A DNA stretch of 64,000 nucleotides, taken from an uncultured Bacilli bacterium (lineage in GTDB: Bacteria; Bacillota_I; Bacilli_A; RF39; UBA660). The notes under the pieces were generated by a model. That model was not told where the DNA came from. It ran no database searches and saw nothing but the letters and a program-made list of their open reading frames with translations. The stretch spans positions 10,231 to 74,230 of the forward strand of contig CAKPCJ010000002.1 of assembly GCA_934141575.1 (NCBI GenBank). The letters run 5' to 3'. Shown in pieces: positions 46,040 to 53,818 of this stretch. Numbering within the stretch: position 1 is the first letter of the stretch; the number at the start of each line of letters is the position of its first letter. The translations under genes were made by a program, and so were the position numbers.

Positions 46040-46924
46040 TTATTTTTTTTCTATCATCTCAGAAATAACTGTACTAGTTGTTGCCAAATTTTGAATATCA
46101 GAAGGTATTATTATTTTAGTTGCATTACCATTAGCAACCTTTTCTAAAGCCTCATAACTTTTCAACTTAAGAACGGCATCATTAACACCAGCATTCTTTA
46201 ATAACTCTAATCCCTTAGCAGTTGCTTCTTGAATCTTCAATATAGCTTCAGCCTCGCCTTCTGCTTCTTTAATTTGTGCTTGTTTCTTAGCTTCTGCTAC
46301 TAGTATAGCGCTTTCCTTTTCCCCTTCTGCCATAAGAATAGCTGCTGTTTTTTCACCCTCTGCTTGTAATATTTTTTCACGTCTTTCACGTTCAGCACGC
46401 ATTTGTTTTTCCATAGCATCTTGTATATCCTTAGGTGGAATAATATTTTTAACTTCTACACGATTTATTTTTATTCCCCATGGATCTGTCGCAGAATCCA
46501 AAATTTCACACATTTTTGTATTTATAAGGTCCCTTGAAGTTAATGTTTCATCAAGCTCCAATTCACCTATAATATTACGTAAAGTAGTTGCTGTTAAATT
46601 CTCAATAGCGTTTATTGGATATTCAACTCCATATGTATATAGCTTAGGATCCGTTATCTGAAAATAAACAACTGTATCTATTTGCATAGTAACATTATCT
46701 TTAGTAATAACTGACTGCGGTGCAAAATCCTGAACCTTTTCTTTTAATGACACTTTATTTGCTACTCTATCTATAAATGGTATCTTTATATGTAATCCAT
46801 TCTGCCATGTTTGATGGTAGCTTCCTAACCTCTCAACAACATTACTCTGTGCTTGTGGTACTATTCTAACATTTGCTATTATCAAAACTATTAAAATTAT
46901 TCCCAAAATTATAAATATTTCCAT
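46040..46924 (-). CDS. SPFH/Band 7 membrane scaffold protein
   Basis: A 294-residue stomatin/QmcA-type protein with an N-terminal membrane helix (about 2-20), an SPFH domain ('ANVRIVPQAQSNVVERLGSY' start, 'NVTMQIDTVVYFQITDP' at about 76-92), and a long Ala/Glu-rich coiled coil (about 165-240) with repeated 'AEGEK' units. It starts 2 nt after nfeD. Such pairs organise membrane microdomains and protease access. Confidence 0.92.
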   Translation of the reverse strand: MEIFIILGIILIVLIIANVRIVPQAQSNVVERLGSYHQTWQNGLHIKIPFIDRVANKVSLKEKVQDFAPQSVITKDNVTMQIDTVVYFQITDPKLYTYGVEYPINAIENLTATTLRNIIGELELDETLTSRDLINTKMCEILDSATDPWGIKINRVEVKNIIPPKDIQDAMEKQMRAERERREKILQAEGEKTAAILMAEGEKESAILVAEAKKQAQIKEAEGEAEAILKIQEATAKGLELLKNAGVNDAVLKLKSYEALEKVANGNATKIIIPSDIQNLATTSTVISEMIEKK

Positions 46925-46926
46925 AC

Positions 46927-47352
46927 TTACTCATCCCTTCTTTTAACTACTAACTTTACACCTTCAATTGCTAATATTTCAACCTTTTCACCAACACTTA
47001 TAGGTGAATCAGAAATAGCAGTCCAAATCTTACCTGCAATTTTAACTTTTCCTCTTTTATCTTCTGATATATCCGAAGTAACAATGCCAATTTGTCCTAC
47101 CACACTATCAAGATTTGTTTTAACACTTTTTACCTTCAGAATATCTTTAATAAAACTTCTTGTAAATATTAATGTAAGTAATGTAGTAATAATAAATATA
47201 ACTGTTTGTATCATAACACTACTTACAAATATAGATGATACAAGCGCCACTAATGCTCCAAGAGCAATCCATATTGTCACTAAATTAAGTGTAAGTGCTT
47301 CAACTGCTAAACTTATTATTAAAATTATCGTCCATATAATTTGTGATTCCAT
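46927..47352 (-). CDS. NfeD family membrane protein
   Basis: A 141-residue protein with about three N-terminal membrane helices (4-75) and a C-terminal OB-fold NfeD domain with 'VVGQIGIVTSDI' (about 85-96) and 'KIAGKIWTAISD' (about 104-115). This is the short form lacking the ClpP-like protease domain. Upstream, operonic partner of the SPFH protein, the standard NfeD-SPFH pairing. Confidence 0.9.
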   Translation of the reverse strand: MESQIIWTIILIISLAVEALTLNLVTIWIALGALVALVSSIFVSSVMIQTVIFIITTLLTLIFTRSFIKDILKVKSVKTNLDSVVGQIGIVTSDISEDKRGKVKIAGKIWTAISDSPISVGEKVEILAIEGVKLVVKRRDE

Positions 47353-47404
47353 AGATAACCTCCCAAATTAATTATACTATATTTGAAGCATTAATTAAAC
47401 ACAA

Positions 47405-47899
47405 TTAATATTCTTTTATGGAAATAAGCGTTTTCTTAAGTTTAGATTCAAATTTCTTAATTTTACTTTCATCAGAGCACTCAATATTAATAATAAACAA
47501 AGAATCATCCTCAAATTCATATGCTAAGCCAAGCATATACGTAACAGTTTCATTATCATAATATTTTAACTTTTTTAAAACAGTATACAGCTTTCTGCCA
47601 TTTAATTTTTCTTCTTTAGAAGATATAACTTCGCTTATGCAATCATAAAAAACGTAATCTCTTAATTTACCTTTAACAATTTCATAAGGATAACTATAAA
47701 CAGCTAAAGATGAATCAATAATATCATCATGAGTTAATTTAGCGTAATTATCATTATCCACATATTCTATTTCCTTAGGTAACATAAATGTATATTTATC
47801 AAATTTTCTCCTTGTATATGACAAATTAACAAATGAATTAAAAGCCAATATAGATGATATAATAATAATAACTATTATTGGTATAATAACTTTTTTCAT
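47405..47899 (-). CDS. Membrane-anchored hypothetical protein
   Basis: A protein of about 164 residues with one N-terminal membrane helix (about 3-22) and an extracytoplasmic domain of mixed strands and helices; not recognised. 'FMLPKEIEYVDNDNYAKLTHDD' follows the anchor (about 38-59). The ATG at 47899 is chosen because GGAGG lies 5 nt upstream; the frame opens at 47911. It is similar in size and layout to the gene just upstream (47911-48405; each has an N-terminal anchor followed by a strand ending in 'xMxxP'), so the two may be divergent duplicates. Third gene of an operon with the trypsin-like protein. Confidence 0.65.
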   Translation of the reverse strand: MKKVIIPIIVIIIISSILAFNSFVNLSYTRRKFDKYTFMLPKEIEYVDNDNYAKLTHDDIIDSSLAVYSYPYEIVKGKLRDYVFYDCISEVISSKEEKLNGRKLYTVLKKLKYYDNETVTYMLGLAYEFEDDSLFIINIECSDESKIKKFESKLKKTLISIKEY

Positions 47900-47910
47900 T
47901 AAAACCTCCA

Positions 47911-48405
47911 CTATTTAATTTTAACACTAGAATCAACGTCTCTTATTATGGAACTATCATAAGATTTTTCATAGCTAATATAAGATATAATCACTATCTT
48001 TTTCTTATCATACCTTATCAAAATTTCTACTATTTTGTCATCAAAAACATTTTTTGAATATGATGTACTATCATCAATATCAAACTCTATTTCCTTGTAA
48101 CCTTTTAATTTACTCAACACCTGATAATCAATACTTCTAGAAAGAGTTTCCAATGAATATTCATCATTTGATGGTATTTTTTCAAGCAAAATAACATCAA
48201 CAGTACTAGTACCATAATTAAACCTAAACTTAGAATCAAATTCACCATATTTTTTATTCTTCAAAATTAACTTTTTAGGTACATTCATTGATATATAACT
48301 ATTTTCTATTTTACTTACATACCTATTATTATAAATATTAAAAAGCAAAATAGTAAAATTAACAACAAGTAATAATGATATAACAATTAGTTTTATTTTT
48401 TTCAT
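47911..48405 (-). CDS. Membrane-anchored hypothetical protein (paralogue-like)
   Basis: A 164-residue protein with a Lys-rich N terminus and one membrane helix (about 4-24), then an external domain. 'YISMNVPKKLILKNKKYGE' (about 37-55) occupies the same place as a similar segment in the next gene. No motif recognised. It lies 3 nt after the trypsin-like gene and directly before the next anchored protein, so the three are cotranscribed. Confidence 0.65.
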   Translation of the reverse strand: MKKIKLIVISLLLVVNFTILLFNIYNNRYVSKIENSYISMNVPKKLILKNKKYGEFDSKFRFNYGTSTVDVILLEKIPSNDEYSLETLSRSIDYQVLSKLKGYKEIEFDIDDSTSYSKNVFDDKIVEILIRYDKKKIVIISYISYEKSYDSSIIRDVDSSVKIK

Positions 48406-48408
48406 AAG

Positions 48409-49716
48409 TTATCTAATCTCCATTCTATTAGGTTTAACTAAATAAGAACTTAGTTTATCTTTATCCTTTAACTTTTCAAGATTAGAAAATGGATTAGAAA
48501 GTGAAAGTGTACTAGTAGATATTAATATACTAGAATTTTGCATTATCTTCGTATTAACACCAATAACATTACCACTACTACCTATAAGTGGCCCCCCTCT
48601 ACTTTCACGTCCCAAAGGAAGAGCAATTTTAAATGAATATGACTTGCCAACTAATGTTTCTATATAGCTACCAATGTATATACCATCGTACGAAAGAGCA
48701 ACTACATCATCAAAATCTCCAAAATATGGCAAAGATTGAATTTGAAGAGGAGTTCCAGTCTTTTGCACCGTTTTAATTAGTGCAATATTATCATCACGAG
48801 AAAAAGATAATAATCCCTCATATGTATATAATTTATCATCATTAGAGAAAATTTTGTACTTACACCTTTGAAATATCCCAGAATCAAAAATATCAAAAGT
48901 TGTAACTATCACATTTGTATCTATAAAAAAGCCAGTAACTGTGTCAATAAGAGAATCTTCTTTATATACTTCTATTTTAACAATACTTTTTATACTATTA
49001 TTGTATATTTCATTAGCAAAAAAGTTAGAAATTTTTGGATTTTTATCAAAAAAAGAAACATTAAACCTTTTAATAAAATTATTATCATTATAATCGTTCA
49101 ATTCACTCTCAGTATAATACACTATATTTTGTATTTTCAACATACCACTTGATAACTCATTTACAACTTTATACTCGATATACGCAATTTGATTACTCTC
49201 TTTAACCTTTAATATCAAATAATAATTTTTAAAATAATAATAAACCTTTACATCTTGAATTTGTTCCAAACTAATATTTTGAGAATTTAACGCAAACTTT
49301 AAACTCAATATATTATTTGTGGTACTGTTATACTTAAAATTAAGACCTGGGTCTTGATAATCAGAAACCGAAAATACATTGAAGTTTTTTCTAACAATGT
49401 ACTTATTTTTAAATCTGTCATTTGTTACTTTTTTATCATAAAAAGCCTCAGTAACTTCTCTAGAAAAGTCAATTAATATTTTTTCGTAATCACTACTTCT
49501 TGAATATTCACTTTTCTCGTTGCCAAGTGTATAATTCTTATTAACATACTTTTCTAACATACTATAATCATAATCCGTCATATATGATCCAATATCTATT
49601 TCATTATTTAAATACATATTTTTTCTAAAAAAAATAAACAGATTAATAAAAAATAAAACTGCAACAATTATAATACCAATAATAATAAACCTATCTAAAG
49701 ACTTTTTGTTCACCAT
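48409..49716 (-). CDS. Membrane-anchored trypsin-fold protein lacking catalytic residues
   Basis: A protein of about 435 residues with an N-terminal membrane helix (about 10-30), an external domain of unknown type (about 40-230), and a C-terminal HtrA/trypsin-like beta-barrel (about 245-410). The barrel has recognisable landmarks: 'GFFIDTNVIVTTFDIF' where HtrA has VTNxHV (His replaced by Asp), 'DNIALIKT' for the Asp strand (Asp kept), and 'SRGGPLIGSSGNVIGVNT' where HtrA has GNSGGPL (catalytic Ser position is Arg). So it is probably a pseudoprotease. The start could be the ATG at 49716 or GTG at 49713; the frame opens at 49722. First gene of a three-gene membrane operon. Confidence 0.7.
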   Translation of the reverse strand: MVNKKSLDRFIIIGIIIVAVLFFINLFIFFRKNMYLNNEIDIGSYMTDYDYSMLEKYVNKNYTLGNEKSEYSRSSDYEKILIDFSREVTEAFYDKKVTNDRFKNKYIVRKNFNVFSVSDYQDPGLNFKYNSTTNNILSLKFALNSQNISLEQIQDVKVYYYFKNYYLILKVKESNQIAYIEYKVVNELSSGMLKIQNIVYYTESELNDYNDNNFIKRFNVSFFDKNPKISNFFANEIYNNSIKSIVKIEVYKEDSLIDTVTGFFIDTNVIVTTFDIFDSGIFQRCKYKIFSNDDKLYTYEGLLSFSRDDNIALIKTVQKTGTPLQIQSLPYFGDFDDVVALSYDGIYIGSYIETLVGKSYSFKIALPLGRESRGGPLIGSSGNVIGVNTKIMQNSSILISTSTLSLSNPFSNLEKLKDKDKLSSYLVKPNRMEIR

Positions 49717-49762
49717 ATACACCTCATATTTTATATTATAACATACTATTTACAATTATTTA

Positions 49763-49771
49763 TGATATAAT
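49763..49771 (+). promoter_or_regulatory. Extended -10 promoter for the C26 hydrolase
   Basis: TGATATAAT at 49763-49771, 22 nt before the ATG at 49794, with GGAGG (49785-49789) between. No strong -35 was seen. Confidence 0.5.
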
Positions 49772-49793
49772 TGTTTAGTAATTCGGAGGAAGT

Positions 49794-50510
49794 ATGAAAA
49801 ATAAAAAACCAATTATAGGTATCGTGGGGTACATTGAAAAAATAAATGAAAAAACATATATAACAGTAGATGAATTTTTTAGAGAAAGCATTATAATCAG
49901 TGGTGGCATTCCAATTCTTATTTTACCAACACAGCACTTGTATTATGACACTAGTATTGCGCCTAGCAAAATAGCCAGGTTAACAGAAGAAGAAAAAAAA
50001 GACATAGAAACAATTGTAGATTTATGTGATGGAATACTCTTCCCAGGAGGAAATTATTGGTACCAATTCAGTGAATATATTTTTGATTTAGCTAATGAAA
50101 AAAACAAAAGTATATTGGGAATATGTATTGGAATGCAATTAATGGTAGGAGCTATAAATAGAAAGTATGGAGACGGAACATACAAAAATATAAAAAACGA
50201 AACCAAAATAGATCACTTAAACATACCAAGCGATCAATACGTTCACTCTGTTATATTTAAGGACAATACTAAAATTGAAAAAATATTTGATTGTAAAGAA
50301 ATAAAAGTCAATAGTAGACATGGATATCACATAGGAAATGTAAACGAATATACAATAAGCGGATATTCCGAAGATGGAATCCCTGAATCAATAGAATTAC
50401 CTAACAAAGAATTTGTAATAGGTGTTCAGTGGCATCCAGAAAGATTAATACACAAAGATGAAAACAGTAAGAAAATTTTTAAAGAATTTGTAGATTCATG
50501 CAAGAATTAA
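49794..50510 (+). CDS. Peptidase C26 / gamma-glutamyl-GABA hydrolase-like protein
   Basis: A 238-residue class I glutamine-amidotransferase-fold hydrolase. The nucleophile is in 'GICIGMQL' (about 117-124, Cys119) after 'FPGGNYW', and the catalytic pair is in 'GVQWHPE' (about 214-220). This matches the PuuD/C26 family, which cleaves gamma-glutamyl bonds in metabolites. No putrescine or GABA genes are nearby, so the substrate is unknown. Monocistronic, with a terminator 76 nt downstream of its stop. Confidence 0.88.
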   Translation: MKNKKPIIGIVGYIEKINEKTYITVDEFFRESIIISGGIPILILPTQHLYYDTSIAPSKIARLTEEEKKDIETIVDLCDGILFPGGNYWYQFSEYIFDLANEKNKSILGICIGMQLMVGAINRKYGDGTYKNIKNETKIDHLNIPSDQYVHSVIFKDNTKIEKIFDCKEIKVNSRHGYHIGNVNEYTISGYSEDGIPESIELPNKEFVIGVQWHPERLIHKDENSKKIFKEFVDSCKN

Positions 50511-50511
50511 C

Positions 50512-50537
50512 AAAAAAAAGAAACCAATCATGGTTTC
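50512..50537 (-). terminator. Intrinsic terminator, minus strand
   Basis: GAAACCA (50520-50526) pairs perfectly with TGGTTTC (50531-50537) around ATCA; eight T follow in the minus direction. It would stop transcripts from the operon that ends at 50611. Confidence 0.72.
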
Positions 50538-50585
50538 AAAATATCATGGTTAGATTCCATTTACACAGAATTTCTTACACCCTCA

Positions 50586-50613
50586 AGAAAATTGCAAAAG
50601 TAATTTTCTTTTA
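50586..50613. terminator. Intrinsic terminator between converging genes
   Basis: AGAAAATT (50586-50593) pairs with AATTTTCT (50602-50609) around an 8-nt loop, with T residues on the plus side. It ends the C26 transcript. Confidence 0.65.
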
Positions 50614-51195
50614 TTTATGCCTCTTCTTCAAAATTAAAACTATTAATCCAAAAATGATTAAAAACACAGGAATAACTATAAAATAGTATTTTTTATTATT
50701 TGTTTCAACAACAACGTCATTAATAACCTTATTGTCATACTCTTCAACCATTTTTTTAAATTGATCGTAAGAAATATTACCAACATTATAAGTAATATCA
50801 CATAAATCAATTTTTTTATTGGAACATACTTCAGAGTTATAATATTTATTATAATAAGGAATTGTAATAAAGCGAACATAATTAAATTTGCTAGCACATG
50901 GATTATTACTAAAAACTGCAACTTCTATTCTATATTTTTTATTTGGGGATAATCCATCAATAAGTTGATTACCAGTATACGTTTTATTATTTAAATAAAT
51001 TACAAAATCATCTGTAACATTAGAAATAAAAATACCATATTCATCTTCTGATTTTTCACCTATATATTTAGTTTCAAAAGATATAAGAGAAGCAAACTTT
51101 TTCAACCTACTTAACTCCCTATTATCGCATTCAAGTGCATTAACCTTAGTAATTAAAATTATAGAGCAAAACACAACAGCAATCACTTTTTTCAT
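50611..51195 (-). CDS. Secreted protein with C-terminal membrane anchor
   Basis: A protein of about 194 residues with a signal peptide (about 1-20, ending 'VNALEC'), an external domain with four cysteines, and a C-terminal membrane helix (about 168-188) followed by a basic tail, a type I topology. The external domain (about 40-115) looks like a beta-sandwich ('FVIYLNNKTYTGNQLIDGLSP') and may be fibronectin-like. The ATG at 51195 is preferred because the signal peptide starts there; the frame opens at 51222, inside the previous gene. Last gene of the operon with the IspH fusion. Confidence 0.65.
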   Translation of the reverse strand: MKKVIAVVFCSIILITKVNALECDNRELSRLKKFASLISFETKYIGEKSEDEYGIFISNVTDDFVIYLNNKTYTGNQLIDGLSPNKKYRIEVAVFSNNPCASKFNYVRFITIPYYNKYYNSEVCSNKKIDLCDITYNVGNISYDQFKKMVEEYDNKVINDVVVETNNKKYYFIVIPVFLIIFGLIVLILKKRHK

Positions 51196-51196
51196 A

Positions 51197-51604
51197 TTAA
51201 TAAATCGTCTCCAATATAGCATCTATTTTATTAAATATTGCAAAATCATTTTCACTTGAATCATTTGTAAAACCATAAGTACCTGATGAAGTAGTAACTG
51301 ACAAACTTACCTTTGGTGGCATTTCAATAACATCAATTATATCTATTTGAACATCTCCACTAGAAGACGAAGTACTCCACCTTCTAATAAAACTATCAAC
51401 AAATTTTTCACGTACAATCCTAAATTCACCATGATATCTATAATAATCAACATCAACAGCATCCAACATAGATGCTTCTGTAACTTCTTTAAGTAAATAG
51501 TAGTCATTTTGATCATTAGTAGTTATATTAATAAACAAAAATATAAAACCTATCCCAATTATTCCAGCAACTACAAAACTAACAGCCCACATACTTTCTT
51601 TCAA
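51197..51604 (-). CDS. DUF5411-like membrane-anchored protein
   Basis: A 135-residue protein with a short N terminus and one membrane helix (about 6-27), then 'YYLLKEVTEASMLDAVDVDYYR' (about 35-56) and 'PPKVSLSV' (about 96-103). This resembles DUF5411, a family of pilin- or TadE-like proteins in Firmicutes; I am moderately sure. The start is a TTG at 51604 with AAGGTG upstream. It overlaps the end of the 738-codon surface protein and is followed 1 nt later by the type I membrane protein. Confidence 0.6.
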   Translation of the reverse strand: MKESMWAVSFVVAGIIGIGFIFLFINITTNDQNDYYLLKEVTEASMLDAVDVDYYRYHGEFRIVREKFVDSFIRRWSTSSSSGDVQIDIIDVIEMPPKVSLSVTTSSGTYGFTNDSSENDFAIFNKIDAILETIY

Positions 51605-53805
51605 TCAAGCACCTTCTTTCTTGTTCTAGTATAAGAATTAAACCCATTTAACAATAATTCTTTATTTCTATTAATAATAACATCTTTATTGGCAGTAATC
51701 TTAGCTCCTAAATCTGTTAAAGTGCTTAGCCCAGCATAATTCAAACCACCTATACTCCACAAATAATCGTGATCAGTACCCCAACTATATACACCATTTA
51801 CAGACGGAGCATAATCAAATTTTAAACTCCAACCTGTATAATTTGCTATAGAAGTATTCTTTTTAATTTTATTCATTGCTTCTCTAGTAAGTTCAATATG
51901 ATACATAACTTTATTACTAGAGTTATTTATGTAATTTTTAATAATAGTTGAATCAAATTTCCAATTACTTCTAGGTTGTCTTCCAGGAAATGGACTATCA
52001 GTATTTACTATTCTAAAATCCAAAAGTTCACTCCAATGATACGGAGGTGGTGTTGGTGGATCAGGATTATCAGGATCACTACTAGAATCTCTAACATATA
52101 AATTACACATACGTTTTCCAAATTTATCACTTTCTGGATTTTCACTATAAATAATATAATTATAATCACCCGTAGTTGTACTAATAGGAACCAACTTACC
52201 AATTATATTTTCAAATCTTCCAGAAAAATTAATATAATTATCTACTAATTCATACCTTCCAGTTTCAGCAACAGTATAGCTACTATAAGAAGATAAGAAA
52301 TATGTACTCCATGTTTGAACCCACGAAACAGAGCAATTATAAACTATATTATTCATTGTACCATGAGGAGCATCAGGAGGACATGTAACTGTTGCACTTG
52401 AGACGCATCCACATTCTCCATCACCACCACTTGTTGAAACAGAACATACAGCGTTAGCATTTTTATGCTGAGCTTTATATGCTGTAACATATGAAGCCGC
52501 TAGACTACTAGAATTATCTGTAAATGTACCCAAAGAACAATATGATCCACCACCGACAGTAAAATTATCTGTACCAGACATACTCTGTGTAGAAACCATA
52601 TAAGCATTTAATGCAACAGAACCATCTTCCAAAGTTATTGTTTGATATGTTTTATTATTTGAATCAATATATAAGCTTGTATCACCTAATTCAGTTATTA
52701 ATTTTTCTGAAATACTTGGTTTTTCAACCTCACTATACCCTCCTATAAGATCAGGATTACGTATAATTCCAGGTTGTAGTTTTGGTGCACTAATTCCAGA
52801 ATAATTGTACTCATCACTTTCATGAACATACTTCATTACAGCCTTTGTAGAATCATTAATATCTTCAGTAAGAATAACACGATCTGGATGAACATTCCAC
52901 TTTACATCAATGCTTGGAGAATATGATGATGAACCAGAACCAGGCAGCGAGCTTTCACTACAGGCCATCCAATAAGCATCTCCAGTAAGAAACTGAATAA
53001 ATTTACAACTATATGATGAAATATAAGAACAAAACATTTTCGCCTTATATGTAAAACTAGTTTTGTAAGGCCCACCAGGATATGTAGTTTTTTTCTCTAT
53101 AGGACCATATTCCTGAATATAAGAACATCCCGTTGACATATTACCTATTGAATCTTTTGAATAGTAGCCACCAATTTGATTAGAAGCTGCACACAAAGGA
53201 GTGTTTTCTGTAAAATAAACATTATTTATATCATATTTATAATCTTCTATATTTGAATCATAATTATTTTTCTTATTTTCTTCTAACTCAAGTTTAGTAC
53301 AAAGTGCATCCCTTCTTGCCTGTTTTGAAACATCAGGCATAGTATATTTTTCCTTATCTTTACATAGTTCAGAAAATGAAATAACATTACTCTCACTACA
53401 AGATTTTATATAATCCTGTGAATAATCGTTAAAAAAGTTAAAGTCCTTTGTAGTACACGTTTCATAAGTAACATCAAAAGAATTAGAACCATTATCATAA
53501 ATTATAGCATAACCATTATCTGACAGCCTTTTACATATGTCATCTGCCCTACCCTTAGATGCAGAATTAGTAATAGAAGATGTATTTTTGCATAAATTAC
53601 TTAAGCTATTATCAGCCTCAGCACTACAATCATATATTAGTTTAGTAGAATCATAATTATCAAAAAAAGTATAACCATCTTTTAAACACATACTAGCAGT
53701 TAATGAAACACCAGTTATTTTTCCAAATTTAACTGCATAAGTTTTACTTATACAAAAAAAATTAAGTAGCATAATAAATAACATAAAACAAAAATATTTT
53801 TTCAA
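51601..53805 (-). CDS. Large cysteine-rich secreted protein
   Basis: A protein of about 734 residues with a signal peptide (about 1-25, ending at 'KTYA'), many cysteines (over 25) spread across the chain and Ser/Tyr/Asn-rich sequence. No anchor motif or LPxTG, and no known domain. Around 577-590 it has 'SSDPDNPDPPTPP', a proline linker that separates an N-terminal disulfide-rich part from a C-terminal domain. The start is probably the TTG at 53805, 5 nt after GGTGA; the frame opens at 53817. It ends in TGA. It is the second gene of an operon led by the IspH fusion and followed by a pilin-like protein. Confidence 0.65.
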   Translation of the reverse strand: MKKYFCFMLFIMLLNFFCISKTYAVKFGKITGVSLTASMCLKDGYTFFDNYDSTKLIYDCSAEADNSLSNLCKNTSSITNSASKGRADDICKRLSDNGYAIIYDNGSNSFDVTYETCTTKDFNFFNDYSQDYIKSCSESNVISFSELCKDKEKYTMPDVSKQARRDALCTKLELEENKKNNYDSNIEDYKYDINNVYFTENTPLCAASNQIGGYYSKDSIGNMSTGCSYIQEYGPIEKKTTYPGGPYKTSFTYKAKMFCSYISSYSCKFIQFLTGDAYWMACSESSLPGSGSSSYSPSIDVKWNVHPDRVILTEDINDSTKAVMKYVHESDEYNYSGISAPKLQPGIIRNPDLIGGYSEVEKPSISEKLITELGDTSLYIDSNNKTYQTITLEDGSVALNAYMVSTQSMSGTDNFTVGGGSYCSLGTFTDNSSSLAASYVTAYKAQHKNANAVCSVSTSGGDGECGCVSSATVTCPPDAPHGTMNNIVYNCSVSWVQTWSTYFLSSYSSYTVAETGRYELVDNYINFSGRFENIIGKLVPISTTTGDYNYIIYSENPESDKFGKRMCNLYVRDSSSDPDNPDPPTPPPYHWSELLDFRIVNTDSPFPGRQPRSNWKFDSTIIKNYINNSSNKVMYHIELTREAMNKIKKNTSIANYTGWSLKFDYAPSVNGVYSWGTDHDYLWSIGGLNYAGLSTLTDLGAKITANKDVIINRNKELLLNGFNSYTRTRKKVLD

Positions 53806-53818
53806 TAAAATCACCAAC

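Noticed and set aside
45926..46147. A 73-codon plus-strand frame over the glmS leader
   Set aside because: It runs over the ribozyme leader, promoter, a terminator and the end of the SPFH gene, and its protein is low-complexity.
50498..50686. A 62-codon plus-strand frame after the C26 hydrolase
   Set aside because: It covers two terminator hairpins and overlaps the end of the opposing membrane protein gene.
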